A stretch of 39,878 bases of DNA, from the NCBI GenBank assembly GCA_913776885.1, contig CAJYQC010000252.1, positions 1 through 39,878 on the forward strand, given 5' to 3'. A program made the translations under genes and the position numbers. Source of the DNA: an uncultured Variovorax sp. (lineage in GTDB: Bacteria > Pseudomonadota > Gammaproteobacteria > Burkholderiales > Burkholderiaceae_C). The notes under the pieces were generated by a model. It saw only the letters and a list, made by a program, of their open reading frames with translations. It did no database searches and was not told the origin of the DNA. This document shows, piece by piece, positions 7,101-16,800 of this stretch (the stretch's first letter is position 1; each line of letters begins with the position of its first letter).

Positions 7101-8402
7101 TCAGGCCGGTTGCAGGACGCGCGGCGCGGGCGCCGGCATCCCCGTGAACGCGAAATCCACCTCCGGCGCCAGCCCACTCACGATTCGCGCGATCGACTTG
7201 CCGGAGCCGCAGGCATGCGTCCAGCCCAGGGTTCCGTGGCCGGTGTTGAGGAACAGGTTCGGCAGTTTCGTCTTGCCGATCAGCGGCACGTTGCTCGGCG
7301 TGGCCGGGCGCAGGCCGGTCCAGAACTGGGCCTGGGTGGTGTCGCCGGCACCGGGGAAGAGCTCCTCGACGCGGCGCACGATGGCTTCGCAGCGCACGCG
7401 GTTCAGGTCGCGGTCGTAGCCGTTGAGCTCGGCCGTGCCGGCGATGCGCAGGCGGTCGCCGGACTCCGAGGTGTAGCGCGAGAACACGAGCTTGAATTCG
7501 TCATCGGTCAGCGAGACCTGGTGGGCCTTGGAGGCGTCCTTGACGGGCAGGGTCACCGAATAGCCCTTGGCCGGGTAGATCGGCAGCCGGATGCCCAGCG
7601 GCGCTGCGTACAGCGGGCTCAGCGAGCCCATCGCCAGCACGAACGCGTCGCCGCGGATTCGCTGGAAGCGGCCTTCGCTGTCGGTGGCCTCGACGTGGTC
7701 GATGCTGCCGCCGGCCTCGCGCAACGCTGTCACGGTGTGGCTCATCAGGAACCTCACGCCCGCGGCGGCGGCCAGCGCGACGAGTTCTCGCGCGAAGCGG
7801 TTGGCGTCGCCGGACTCGTCTTCGGCGGTGTATGTGGCGCCGGCGAGCTTCGGGCGGATGTGGGCGAGGGCGGGCTCGATCTTCACCGCCTCGTCGGCCG
7901 AGATGACGCGGCGCTCGCAGCCCAGGGCGCGCATCTGCTCGGCGGGCTCGAGGGCGCCGTCGAACTCCTTCTGCGTCGTGTAGAAGTGCAGGATGCCCTG
8001 CGTGCGCTGGTCGTAGCTGAGGCCGGTGTCGCGGCGCAACTGTTGCAACATCGAGCGGCTGTATGTGCCCAGACGAACGATCTGTTCGATGTTGTGGCGG
8101 GTGCGCGCCGGCGTGCATTCGCGCAGGAACTGCAGGCCCCAGAGCCATTGGCGCATGTCGGGGCGGATGCGGAAGAGCAGAGGAGCGTCTTCCTTGCCCA
8201 GCCATTGCAGCACCTTCAGCGGCGCGCTGGGGTTGGCCCAGGGCTCGGCGTGGCTGACGGAGATCTGCCCGCCGTTGGCGAAGCTGGTTTCAGCGGCGGG
8301 GGTCGCCTGCCGGTCGATCACGGTCACTTCGTGGCCGAGTTGCTGGAGGTAGTAAGCCGAAGTCACGCCGAGCAGGCCGGCGCCAAGGACGATCACGCGC
8401 AT
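7101..8402 (-). CDS. dadA: D-amino-acid dehydrogenase, DadA family, under glycine-riboswitch control
   Basis: A 433-residue FAD-dependent dehydrogenase. The N-terminus has the dinucleotide fold GAGLLG at residues 7-12, followed by VTVIDRQ, and then SFANGGQISVSHAEPWANP (about 40-58), a segment specific to DadA. The C-terminal FAD domain has TGLRPATPSNVPLIGKT and GHGTLGWTHACGSGK. DadA oxidises D-alanine and other D-amino acids, and sometimes glycine, to 2-oxoacids, passing electrons to the respiratory chain. Start at ATG 8402 (MRVIVLGAG), preceded by AAAGG. A tandem glycine riboswitch lies in its leader, so expression should follow glycine level. That suggests the physiological substrate may include glycine. 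Confidence 0.9.
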   Translation of the reverse strand: MRVIVLGAGLLGVTSAYYLQQLGHEVTVIDRQATPAAETSFANGGQISVSHAEPWANPSAPLKVLQWLGKEDAPLLFRIRPDMRQWLWGLQFLRECTPARTRHNIEQIVRLGTYSRSMLQQLRRDTGLSYDQRTQGILHFYTTQKEFDGALEPAEQMRALGCERRVISADEAVKIEPALAHIRPKLAGATYTAEDESGDANRFARELVALAAAAGVRFLMSHTVTALREAGGSIDHVEATDSEGRFQRIRGDAFVLAMGSLSPLYAAPLGIRLPIYPAKGYSVTLPVKDASKAHQVSLTDDEFKLVFSRYTSESGDRLRIAGTAELNGYDRDLNRVRCEAIVRRVEELFPGAGDTTQAQFWTGLRPATPSNVPLIGKTKLPNLFLNTGHGTLGWTHACGSGKSIARIVSGLAPEVDFAFTGMPAPAPRVLQPA

Positions 8403-8445
8403 TTCAAATACCTTTGAGGTTGCAGCGCTTGAACGGCGGGCGAGG

Positions 8446-8468
8446 TTTGCTATCGGATGAATAGCAAA
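8446..8468 (-). promoter_or_regulatory. Leader hairpin between riboswitch and dadA
   Basis: A perfect 8-bp stem (TTTGCTAT / ATAGCAAA) with a seven-base loop lies between the glycine aptamers and the dadA start. On the transcript it is not followed by a U tract, so it is not a simple intrinsic terminator. It may belong to the expression platform by competing with the aptamer or with an alternative fold that covers the ribosome site about 30 bases downstream. The stem is seen directly; its role is a guess. Confidence 0.45.
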
Positions 8469-8495
8469 AGCAACCGGACGACCGCAGTCCAAGTT

Positions 8496-8694
8496 GCCGC
8501 TCCCCCTGTCCTCGGTACCTGAGAGATTCACCCGCTGCGCCCGCAGAGGGTTTGCTCCTTCGGTGCGCCACGTGGCGTGGCGGCTCTCCAGACGGCGTTT
8601 TCAGTTGATGCAGTACAGGCCCTTTTGGGGCCGACCTGAGCGTTTATGGGAGTTTGCGCCTTCGGTGGGGCCGCCGGGTGGCCCGCTCTCCTGC
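8496..8694 (-). ncRNA. Tandem glycine riboswitch (two gcvT-type aptamers)
   Basis: On the minus strand two similar aptamers lie head to tail. Aptamer I (about 8694-8608) has GGAGAGCGGG, the core CACCGAAGGCGCAAAC (8667-8652) and CTCAGG (8640-8635). Aptamer II (about 8594-8496) has GTCTGGAGAGCC, the core CACCGAAGGAGCAAAC (8565-8550), CTCTCAGG (8518-8525) and GACAGGGGGAGCGGC. The GAAGG-N-GCAAAC core, the GGAGAG opening arm and the CTCAGG closing arm are the standard glycine-riboswitch elements, and the short linker of about 13 bases is normal for the tandem form. The next gene on this strand is dadA at 8402, so it should act as a glycine-responsive switch for a glycine or D-amino-acid oxidising enzyme. 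Confidence 0.93.
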
Positions 8695-8704
8695 AGTGGA
8701 CGGG

Positions 8705-8734
8705 ATTGTAGGCGGGGCATGCGGGCGCTGCCAA
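8705..8734 (-). promoter_or_regulatory. dadA: Sigma70-type promoter for the riboswitch-dadA transcript
   Basis: The minus strand carries TTGGCA (8734-8729), an 18-bp spacer and TACAAT (8710-8705). Transcription would start near 8698, a few bases before the first aptamer arm at 8694, which is where a riboswitch leader should begin. Confidence 0.7.
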
Positions 8735-8744
8735 TCTGTGACTT

Positions 8745-8771
8745 TTGACCAACGGTCCGATGGGATAATGG
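8745..8771 (+). promoter_or_regulatory. Possible promoter for the rfb operon
   Basis: The 118 bp between the riboswitch promoter and rfbB contain TTGACC at 8745-8750 and a TATAAT-like GATAATGG at 8764-8771 on the plus strand. The spacing (13-15 bp, depending on the -10 register) is shorter than ideal, so this is a weak call. No JUMPstart/ops-like element was seen. Confidence 0.3.
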
Positions 8772-8820
8772 ATTGTTAATCTGCCGTGACGGCAAAGTCT
8801 CATAACTTGCAGGGAATCCC

Positions 8821-9897
8821 ATGATCCTCGTAACCGGCGGCGCCGGCTTCATTGGCGCCAACTTCGTACTCGACTGGATCGCGAACAGCGACGAGCCCGT
8901 CGTCAATCTCGACAAGCTGACCTACGCCGGCAATCTCGAGACCCTCGCATCCCTCAAGGGCAACCCCAGGCACATCTTCGTGCAGGGCGACATCGGCGAC
9001 AGCGCGCTGATCGACCGCCTGCTGGCCGAGCACAAGCCCCGCGCCGTGGTGAACTTCGCCGCCGAGTCGCACGTCGACCGCTCGATCCACGGCCCCGAAG
9101 ACTTCGTGCAGACCAACGTGCTCGGCACCTTCCGCCTGCTCGAATCGGTGCGCGGGTTCTGGAGCTCGCTGCCGGCCGAGCAGAAATCGGCCTTCCGCTT
9201 CCTGCACGTCTCGACCGACGAGGTGTACGGTTCGCTCTCCAAGACCGACCCGGCCTTCACCGAAGAGAACAAGTACGAGCCCAACAGCCCCTACTCGGCC
9301 AGCAAGGCCGCCAGCGACCACCTCGTGCGCGCCTGGCACCACACCTACGGCCTGCCGGTGCTCACCACCAACTGCTCCAACAACTACGGCCCGTTCCACT
9401 TTCCCGAGAAGCTGATCCCGCTGATGATCGTCAACGCGCTGGCCGGCAAGAACCTGCCGGTGTACGGCGACGGCATGCAGGTGCGCGACTGGCTCTACGT
9501 GAAGGACCACTGCAGCGCCATCCGCCGCGTGCTGGAGGCCGGCAAGCTCGGCGAGACCTACAACGTCGGCGGCTGGAACGAGAAGCCGAACATCGAGATC
9601 GTCAACACCGTGTGCGCCCTGCTCGACGAACTGCGCCCCCGCGCCGACGGCAAGCCGTACAAGGAACAGATCACCTACGTCACCGACCGCCCCGGCCACG
9701 ACCGCCGCTACGCCATCGACGCACGCAAGCTCGAGCGCGAACTCGGCTGGAAGCCCGCCGAAACCTTCGACACCGGCATCCGCAAGACCGTCGAGTGGTA
9801 CCTCGCGAACAGCGAGTGGGTGCGCAACGTGCAAAGTGGCGCGTACCGCGAGTGGGTCGAGAAGCAGTACGACAACAACGCGAAGGCCGCGGCATGA
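8821..9897 (+). CDS. rfbB: dTDP-glucose 4,6-dehydratase
   Basis: A 358-residue extended SDR that converts dTDP-glucose to dTDP-4-keto-6-deoxyglucose, the second step of dTDP-L-rhamnose synthesis. The NAD fold GGAGFIG is at residues 6-12, the catalytic STDEVYG at 131-137 (Thr132, Asp133, Glu134), and Tyr158-Ser-Ala-Ser-Lys162 supplies the SDR Tyr/Lys pair. Length and N-terminus ([10 protein letters not shown]) match the family. It is the first gene of rfbBDAC and overlaps rfbD by four bases (ATGA). The start follows AGGGAATCCC, with CAGGGA as ribosome site. GC content here is as high as the chromosomal flank, unlike the glycosyltransferase genes further downstream. Confidence 0.96.
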   Translation: MILVTGGAGFIGANFVLDWIANSDEPVVNLDKLTYAGNLETLASLKGNPRHIFVQGDIGDSALIDRLLAEHKPRAVVNFAAESHVDRSIHGPEDFVQTNVLGTFRLLESVRGFWSSLPAEQKSAFRFLHVSTDEVYGSLSKTDPAFTEENKYEPNSPYSASKAASDHLVRAWHHTYGLPVLTTNCSNNYGPFHFPEKLIPLMIVNALAGKNLPVYGDGMQVRDWLYVKDHCSAIRRVLEAGKLGETYNVGGWNEKPNIEIVNTVCALLDELRPRADGKPYKEQITYVTDRPGHDRRYAIDARKLERELGWKPAETFDTGIRKTVEWYLANSEWVRNVQSGAYREWVEKQYDNNAKAAA

Positions 9898-10784
9898 AGC
9901 TGCTGCTGCTGGGCAAGGGCGGACAGGTCGGCTGGGAACTGCAGCGCAGCCTGGCGCCGCTGGGTGAACTGGTCGCGCTCGACTTCGACAGCACCGATTT
10001 CCACGCCGACTTCAGCCGCCCCGAGGAGCTCGCCGACACGGTGCTCAAGGTGCGCCCCGACGTGATCGTCAATGCCGCTGCGCACACCGCCGTCGACAAG
10101 GCCGAGAGCGAGCCCGAGTTCGCGCGCAAGCTCAACGCCACGTCGCCCGGCGTGGTGGCCGAGGCCGCGCAGCAGATCGGCGCGCTGATGGTCCATTATT
10201 CGACCGACTACGTCTTCGACGGCAGCGGCACCACGCCGTGGAAGGAAGGCGATGCGACCGGCCCGCTCAGCGTCTACGGCAGCACCAAGCTCGAGGGCGA
10301 GCAACTGGTGGCCCGGCACTGCGCCAGGCACCTGATCTTCCGCACCAGCTGGGTGTATGCCGCGCGCGGCGGCAACTTCGCCAAGACCATGCTGCGGCTG
10401 GCCAAGGAGCGCGACAAGCTGACCGTCATCGACGACCAGTTTGGTGCCCCAACAGGCGCGGAGCTGCTGGCCGACGTGACGGCGCACGCCATCAGGGCGA
10501 CGCTGCAGGATCCCTCCAGGGTCGGCCTCTATCACGCGATCGCCGGCGGCGAGACGACGTGGTACGGCTACGCGCGCTTCGTGCTCGAAATGGCGCAGCA
10601 GGCAGGCGTCGAACTCAAGGCGGGGCCCGACGCCGTCGAGCCCGTGCCGACCAGCGCATTCCCGACGCCCGCGAAGCGCCCGCACAACTCGCGCCTCGAC
10701 ACCAGCAAGCTGCAGACCACCTTCGGCCTGCGCCTGCCGCCATGGCAGGAAGGCGTCGCGCGCATGCTGCGCGAGATCCTTTGA
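9894..10784 (+). CDS. rfbD: dTDP-4-dehydrorhamnose reductase
   Basis: A 296-residue NAD(P)H-dependent SDR that performs the last reduction to dTDP-L-rhamnose. It shows [10 protein letters not shown] at the N-terminus, [14 protein letters not shown], the [11 protein letters not shown] motif and a YGSTKLEGE catalytic Tyr/Lys motif, all in family order and at normal length. Start is the ATG in the ATGA overlap with rfbB, so translation is probably coupled. rfbA follows after 23 bp. Confidence 0.95.
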   Translation: MKLLLLGKGGQVGWELQRSLAPLGELVALDFDSTDFHADFSRPEELADTVLKVRPDVIVNAAAHTAVDKAESEPEFARKLNATSPGVVAEAAQQIGALMVHYSTDYVFDGSGTTPWKEGDATGPLSVYGSTKLEGEQLVARHCARHLIFRTSWVYAARGGNFAKTMLRLAKERDKLTVIDDQFGAPTGAELLADVTAHAIRATLQDPSRVGLYHAIAGGETTWYGYARFVLEMAQQAGVELKAGPDAVEPVPTSAFPTPAKRPHNSRLDTSKLQTTFGLRLPPWQEGVARMLREIL

Positions 10785-10807
10785 AGAATCCCACGAGAAG
10801 AAAGAGC

Positions 10808-11704
10808 ATGACCAAGACGACGCAACGCAAGGGCATCATCCTGGCCGGCGGTTCGGGCACGCGCCTGCATCCGGCCACGCTGGCGATGAGCAAGCAACTC
10901 CTGCCCGTATACGACAAGCCGATGATCTATTACCCGCTCAGCACCCTCATGCTGGGTGGCATGCGCGACATCCTGATCATCAGCACGCCGCAGGACACGC
11001 CGCGCTTCCAGCAGCTGCTGGGTGATGGCAGCCAGTGGGGCATCAATCTGCAGTATGCGGTGCAGCCGAGTCCGGACGGACTGGCACAGGCGTTCATCAT
11101 CGGGGACAAATTCGTAGGAAATTCGTCGAGCGCGCTGGTGCTGGGCGACAACATCTTCTACGGCCATGACCTTGCCCACCTGCTCTCGGACGCCGATTCG
11201 CAGCAGAACGGCGCGACCGTCTTTGCCTACCATGTGCATGACCCGGAGCGCTACGGCGTGGTCGCATTCGATGCGGCGGGAAAAGCCAGCAGCATCGAGG
11301 AAAAGCCGGCGAAGCCCAAGAGCAGCTATGCGGTGACCGGCCTGTACTTCTATGACAACCAGGTCGTCGATATTGCCAAGTCGGTAAAGCCGAGCGCGCG
11401 TGGCGAGTTGGAGATCACTGCGGTGAACCAGGCATACCTCGACCTGGGCCAACTCAATGTGCAAATCATGCAGCGCGGCTATGCGTGGCTGGATACCGGG
11501 ACGCATGAGAGTTTGCTCGAAGCCGGACAGTTCATTGCAACCCTGGAGCATCGACAAGGCTTGAAGATTGCTTGCCCGGAAGAGATTGCGTGGCGCAACG
11601 GCTTCATCGATCGGGAGCAATTGGCAAAGCTGGCTGCGCCGTTGCAGAAGAACGGCTATGGCAAGTATCTGAATCATCTGCTGGCTGAGGAGGTGCGCTC
11701 GTGA
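10808..11704 (+). CDS. rfbA: Glucose-1-phosphate thymidylyltransferase
   Basis: A 298-residue nucleotidyltransferase that makes dTDP-glucose from glucose-1-phosphate and dTTP, the entry step of the rhamnose pathway. The N-terminal [17 protein letters not shown] contains the nucleotide-binding loop, followed by [30 protein letters not shown] and [20 protein letters not shown] are also typical, as is [13 protein letters not shown]. An AGAAAGAGC ribosome site precedes ATG 10808. The stop overlaps the GTG start of rfbC (GTGA), so the two are coupled. In this bacterium dTDP-L-rhamnose would feed the rhamnan-type glycosyltransferases downstream. Confidence 0.96.
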   Translation: MTKTTQRKGIILAGGSGTRLHPATLAMSKQLLPVYDKPMIYYPLSTLMLGGMRDILIISTPQDTPRFQQLLGDGSQWGINLQYAVQPSPDGLAQAFIIGDKFVGNSSSALVLGDNIFYGHDLAHLLSDADSQQNGATVFAYHVHDPERYGVVAFDAAGKASSIEEKPAKPKSSYAVTGLYFYDNQVVDIAKSVKPSARGELEITAVNQAYLDLGQLNVQIMQRGYAWLDTGTHESLLEAGQFIATLEHRQGLKIACPEEIAWRNGFIDREQLAKLAAPLQKNGYGKYLNHLLAEEVRS

Positions 11705-12252
11705 AAGTTACCCCGACCGCGATCCCTGAGGTGCTGATCATCGAGCCCAAGGTTTTTGGTGATTCGCGCGGCTTCTTTTACGAGAGCTTCAACGGCAAGG
11801 CGTTCGATGAGGCCGTTGGTCGGCACGTCGAATTCGTCCAGGACAACCACTCGCGCTCGGCTAAGGGCGTGCTGCGCGGCTTGCATTACCAGATCCAGCA
11901 GCCACAGGGCAAGCTGGTGCGCGTGACGCGCGGCGCGGTGTTCGATGTGGCCGTGGATATCCGCAAGTCGGCGCCGACCTTTGGAAAATGGGTTGGTGTG
12001 GAACTCAGTGAGGACAACCACAGGCAATTATGGGTTCCACCTGGATTTGCGCACGGTTTTCTCGTGCTCAGTGATACAGCCGATTTTCTGTACAAGACAA
12101 CCGACTACTACGCACCCACGCACGAACGAGGTCTGCGGTGGAACGATGCGACGTTGGCAATCGATTGGCCGGACTGTGGTGTTCAGCCGCAGCTGTCGGC
12201 CAAGGATGCCGTGGCTCCGTATCTGCACGCGGCCGAGGTATTCGATGCTTGA
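11701..12252 (+). CDS. rfbC: dTDP-4-dehydrorhamnose 3,5-epimerase
   Basis: A 183-residue cupin-type epimerase, the normal length, which makes dTDP-4-keto-L-rhamnose for RfbD. The family signature [10 protein letters not shown] (His62 as catalytic base) and [28 protein letters not shown] are intact. It starts with GTG inside a GTGA overlap with rfbA. The methyltransferase gene downstream begins inside its last codons (ATG 12245), which keeps it in the same operon. Confidence 0.95.
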   Translation: MKVTPTAIPEVLIIEPKVFGDSRGFFYESFNGKAFDEAVGRHVEFVQDNHSRSAKGVLRGLHYQIQQPQGKLVRVTRGAVFDVAVDIRKSAPTFGKWVGVELSEDNHRQLWVPPGFAHGFLVLSDTADFLYKTTDYYAPTHERGLRWNDATLAIDWPDCGVQPQLSAKDAVAPYLHAAEVFDA

Positions 12253-13399
12253 GGCGCGTACGCGCATCTTGAGCGAAATGAATTCCACGCCGGGCACGCA
12301 AACCCTTCTTGATCTGTATGCCTCGCATCGAGGCAAGGTCTCGGACAAGTGGACGGTCTATATCAATATCTACGAGGAGCTTTTTCGCTCCTATCGTGGT
12401 AGCAGGCTGCGCCTGCTGGAGATCGGAATCCAGAATGGCGGGTCGTTGGAAATATGGAGCCGATACTTCGAAAACGCTACCGCATTGGTCGGATGCGATA
12501 TCAACGCTGCATGCACGCAGTTGAGGTACGACGATCCTCGCATCCACGTGGTGGTGGGCGATGCCAATACCGACGAATCCGAGCGCGCCATTGCAGCTCA
12601 TTCGGAGCGCTTCGACCTTATCATCGATGACGGGTCTCATCGATCGAGCGACATTATTCGGAGCTTCATTCGGTACTTCCCCAGGCTCGAGCAAGGCGGA
12701 ATCTTCGTCGTAGAGGACCTGCATTGCTCCTATTGGCAGGAGTTCGAAGGTGGTCTGGTTGATCCGTGGTCGTCTATGTCCTTTCTCAAGAGGTTGGCGG
12801 ACATCATCAACCATGAGCACTGGGGCGCGCCCTATCGCCGCGCAGAAATCCTGCGCTCGTTCGAGAGGCGCTACGGCGTAGGATTGGACGAGGAGAGCCT
12901 GGCGCAAATCCATGCTGTCGAGTTCTATAACTCCGTGTGTGTGATTCGCAAGCGCGCTCCATCAGCAAACGAGTTGGGCCCGCGCGTCGTAGTCGGAACG
13001 GATGCGATTACCGCCGCTCAGTTGATGGCTCAGCACGGAATGCGTGCCATGGTGGAGGCCCAGACTGCGAACCCCTGGTCAATCCTGCCTCCATTGCCGG
13101 AGGATGAACTCCTCGAACTGAGGTCCCGGCAGAAGATTTGGCTCCAGACGGAATCCGAACTGCGAGTTGAATTGAAGCAGTTCCAGGGCAGTGTTAGCGC
13201 GAAAGACTTGGAGTTGAGCCAGACCCGGCAAGAGTTGAAACATATCCAGCAACAGTTGCAGACTACTCAAGCGCGAGTTGAAGAATGTGAGGGGCAGTTG
13301 ATCACCCTCAAGGACGAAATTCGAGCCATTCGCGCCTCGACCTCGTGGCGTGTGACCTACCCGATGCGCAAGTTGGCCGATTTCTTGCGGCGCAGATGA
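12245..13399 (+). CDS. CmcI/TylF-like SAM-dependent methyltransferase with C-terminal coiled coil
   Basis: A 384-residue protein. Residues about 15-235 form a class I methyltransferase: RLLEIGIQNGGSLEIW (56-71) is the SAM loop, VGCDIN (82-87) the end of strand 2, and FDLIIDDGSHRSSDII (123-138) carries the metal-binding DDGSH of CmcI/TylF O-methyltransferases; GGIFVVEDLHCSYW follows. Residues about 285-362 are a Leu/Gln/Glu-rich coiled coil, and the tail TSWRVTYPMRKLADFL (366-381) is an amphipathic end often found in polysaccharide-cluster proteins. It probably methylates a sugar of the glycan. A chain-terminating role like that of WbdD, whose coiled coil measures O-antigen length, is possible but unproven. 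ATG 12245 overlaps rfbC; ATG 12278 is an alternative start. Confidence 0.8.
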   Translation: MLEARTRILSEMNSTPGTQTLLDLYASHRGKVSDKWTVYINIYEELFRSYRGSRLRLLEIGIQNGGSLEIWSRYFENATALVGCDINAACTQLRYDDPRIHVVVGDANTDESERAIAAHSERFDLIIDDGSHRSSDIIRSFIRYFPRLEQGGIFVVEDLHCSYWQEFEGGLVDPWSSMSFLKRLADIINHEHWGAPYRRAEILRSFERRYGVGLDEESLAQIHAVEFYNSVCVIRKRAPSANELGPRVVVGTDAITAAQLMAQHGMRAMVEAQTANPWSILPPLPEDELLELRSRQKIWLQTESELRVELKQFQGSVSAKDLELSQTRQELKHIQQQLQTTQARVEECEGQLITLKDEIRAIRASTSWRVTYPMRKLADFLRRR

Positions 13400-13814
13400 A
13401 TGTTTGCGGAGTCGATTGGCTGGACGTAGCTAGTCTGACCATCGAGCCAGCATTTCATCGTGCATGCGGGATCGAACTTGGATCGTTGACATTAACTGCG
13501 TACCTTTAAAACTCGACGGAGTGGCTTGTGTTTCGCGACCCCCGAAGACATGTCTTTGGGCAAGGCGGCACCCATCCGATAACTCACCTGCGGAACGCAC
13601 TACATATCGAGGTGCCTGTATCGAATCAAGGCCACGGATCGATCGGCTGCCAAGATCAATCGCCGTAATCACAGGATGCGTTGGCGCGCCAGCGCCCGAT
13701 TAATTGCAACAAGCTTGGCTGAACTAATTGTCAATGCAAGAGGGCTGAATTTCAGGTTTTGCTTGATTTAAAAAGCGCCGGGGTGGGTCATTTTTGCCTT
13801 TCACTATAAATGCC
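13400..13814. other. AT-richer gap without a recognisable gene
   Basis: About 415 bp between the methyltransferase and the RgpF/WsaF gene. Open frames of 79-80 codons exist on both strands (13464-13703 plus, 13430-13672 minus), but neither has a ribosome site or resembles a protein I know, and they overlap as mirror images. Base composition falls noticeably from about 13710 onward. TATAAA at 13805-13810 is too close to the next start to serve as its promoter with a normal leader. No transposase remnant, terminal repeat or clear terminator was found. Confidence 0.6.
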
Positions 13815-16800
13815 ATGAGCAAAATCCTTTTTTATGTTCATTACAACAAGAACTCAGATCTGCATGCTCATGTTCTTTATCAGGTAAAAAATCTCAGGAA
13901 TATATTCGAGCGCGTCGTATTTGTTTCGAATAGTCCGCTGTCTTCTTCGGACAAGAGAGCGCTTTCGCCTTTTGTGGATGAGATCTTGGAGCGCGCGAAT
14001 GCGGGCTTCGATTTCTACGCATGGAAAGAAGCGATCGATCGTGAAGGGCGAGAAAATATTTCGGCCTATGACAGCGTAACCTTGATGAATGACACCTGCT
14101 TCGGGCCGTTGTTCGATCTTCGCCTGGCTTATGACAGGATGGCCCTAGACTCGTGTGATTTTTGGGGAATGATCAATCATCGCCGAGGCGAGGAAGTCAT
14201 TCGTGAATTGGAAACCAACATTCTGGAGCACGTGCAAAGCTTCTTTATGGTTTTCAAATCCCAAGTCACGCAATCTCCTGCCTGGCGGTCGTTCTGGCTA
14301 GAAATGGATTGCGAAACCGATGTATTCAAAGTTATTGCTAAATACGAGATACGCTTTACGCAAATCCTTCGTGATGCAGGATTTTCATACAAGGTGTTGC
14401 TCGATACACTCGATCTACCGCTTGCTCGTGAAGAGCTTTCATATGTGCCCGCGGACATCTGCGTCAACGAGCGGTTGCCGCTGCTAAAAATAAAGGCATT
14501 GCTTCAGCATAAAAATCCTAGACATGTTATTGATGAAATCGAGCGGGCATCCGGCTATCCTGTAGAATTGATTGAAAAATATATTTCCACGGATTTTCAG
14601 CCCGACAAGTCGATTTTGTATTGCGATAAAGCTTTGAATATTTATCGGCCGGCTTCTTTGCGGGCCGATGGCGATGAAAATGGCCTAATTGCAGTTCATG
14701 TTCATGTCTTCTATGTCGATGTGTGGAAAAAATACCTCGAATATCTGAAGGCCTGGGATTTTCGGTACGCGCTCTTCATAACTACCTCCTCAGAAAGCAA
14801 GGCGGAAGAGATTCGAGCTCTCCTGCCCCAAGCTGCTTCTGCTTCCGAAGTACGTGAGGTCATCGTGATTGAAAATCGGGGGCGTGATATTCTGCCGTGG
14901 ATTGCTATCTCGGAAAATTTGTCCAATTACGATTTTGTCTTGCACGCTCATACGAAAAAAAGTCCAACCGTCGCGGATTGGGTAGGTGCGTCCTGGCAGC
15001 AAGATATTTTTGATGCGCTGCTGCTGCAGGCTGGAAAAATAATTAAATCCTTTCAGGAAAACCCGGCTCTCGGTATCGTTATCCCCGATATTCCTCGTTT
15101 TTGGAGGTATGTCGCTCCGGTGCGACGTGAAACAGAGGCTCCTTTCATCGGCATGATGAACGACCTTTGGAGCCGGCTACGCTGTGAGAAAAAAGTCGAT
15201 TTCGAAAGCGCCTCGGCTTTCATCATGCCTTATGGCACCATGTTCTGGTACCGCCCAAATGCACTTGCAAGAATAAGCTCGCTGAGCTTAAGCGTTGATG
15301 AAGTTCCGATTGAACCGCTACCTGAACGGTCGGTCCTTCATGCGCTTGAGCGACTCATGGTGTATGTCGCTTGGGATGCGGGCTTTGACTACAAAATTGT
15401 CCCGTCCAAGGAAATTGCTCCTGGATTTATTGATGGCATCGTTCGCAATCGACAATTTGTGCATCAATCATCCGCCGAAGCAATTTCGGTACAGACTTCT
15501 GCATTTTTGGTTCAAGGGGAAGGCAATAAAAAAATGGAGATCAGTTTTATTCGACGAGTGGTTGCCAAGCTTCGGATCTTGGCGCGACCAAAGAAATTGA
15601 TAAAAATGATGACGCCATATGGCGCGGTCAGAATTTATCAAAAACTTCTGGAGCTTAAACGGGCGCGCGAGCAAGAAATACGCGAAAGCCAAGCTCGATC
15701 GGCGAGTGAAGGTCAGAGGACTGAGAGTGCTGTCCCGGCACTGCCATGCGTAAAAAGTGAGGAATATTGGCTTAGCACGCATCGGCATATGCACCCAATG
15801 AACATCGTGATCGATTCAAGTGGAGAGCGACGCCTGAATCTTGTTATTTCTAGCTTAGGAAGGGCCCAGCTTTTTGGTGGCATCGCTACTTGTACGGGGA
15901 TCGCCACCGCGCTTGCTCGAGCGCTCAGGCTACCGTTGCGCATTATTACGCGAGACGGTGGAGCGACCCAAGAGCAATATCTAGCGATCATGACCGCATT
16001 GGGCATAGAGCCGTGGGGAAATGTTCTTTTTTATTCGGATAGCTCCAGGGATGATCTGGGTCGAAACTCTCTTCCTGTGTATGCTTCGGATTCGGATATT
16101 TTTCTTGCGTCGTCTTGGTGGACCGCCACGGCATTGCGCAAAACTGTGAAGAGCGAGAACGTTTATCACATCATCCAGGAAGATGAATTGATGTTCTACC
16201 AGCGTGGCGATGATTACCTGGATTGCTGGAACGCGCTCAATTCGCCAAAAGCTAAATATATTATCAATAGCCAGTATCTGGCCGATTGGTTCAAAGGTGA
16301 GTACCCGCATATTTATAAAAATGGCGCGGTATTCGATCCGGTATTTTCGAAAAATACTTCCAAAGAGTTCCTGCGGAAAAAAACCTACAATCTTTTTTTC
16401 TATGCTCGGATGACCAATCCGCGCAATCTTTTTTGGTTCGGTACTCGCATCATTGATGAGTGCATTAAGTCTGGCGTCCTTGATCCGGTGGAATGGGATA
16501 TTTTCCTCGCGGGCGACGACTCTATTCCTCAGATTGAATTTTTCGGCGGGAAAAAGACAACTAATCTTGGTATTTTGAGTTGGGAAGAGTACAGAAATTT
16601 CTTGCAGGACGTCGATTTGGGTTTGTGTCTTATTCATACACCTCACCCAGGGTATCCTGTTTACGATGTGGCCAGCTCGGGAGGAGTGGCGGTCACCAAT
16701 ACGCTTTATACGAAGAACTCCTTTCCTTGCAGCAGTAATATCATCGCCTGCGACCTTTCAGATGATGCGTTCATGAGTGGAATGAAAAAGGCGGTGGCAT

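Noticed and set aside
7087-7108. GGCC-rich inverted repeat between the FIST and dadA genes as a terminator
   Set aside because: Short stem and no T run on either strand; evidence too weak to list as a feature.
13430-13703. Overlapping 79- and 80-codon open frames on opposite strands
   Set aside because: No ribosome site, no similarity to any family I know, and they are mirror frames of the same GC-richer patch; treated as non-coding.
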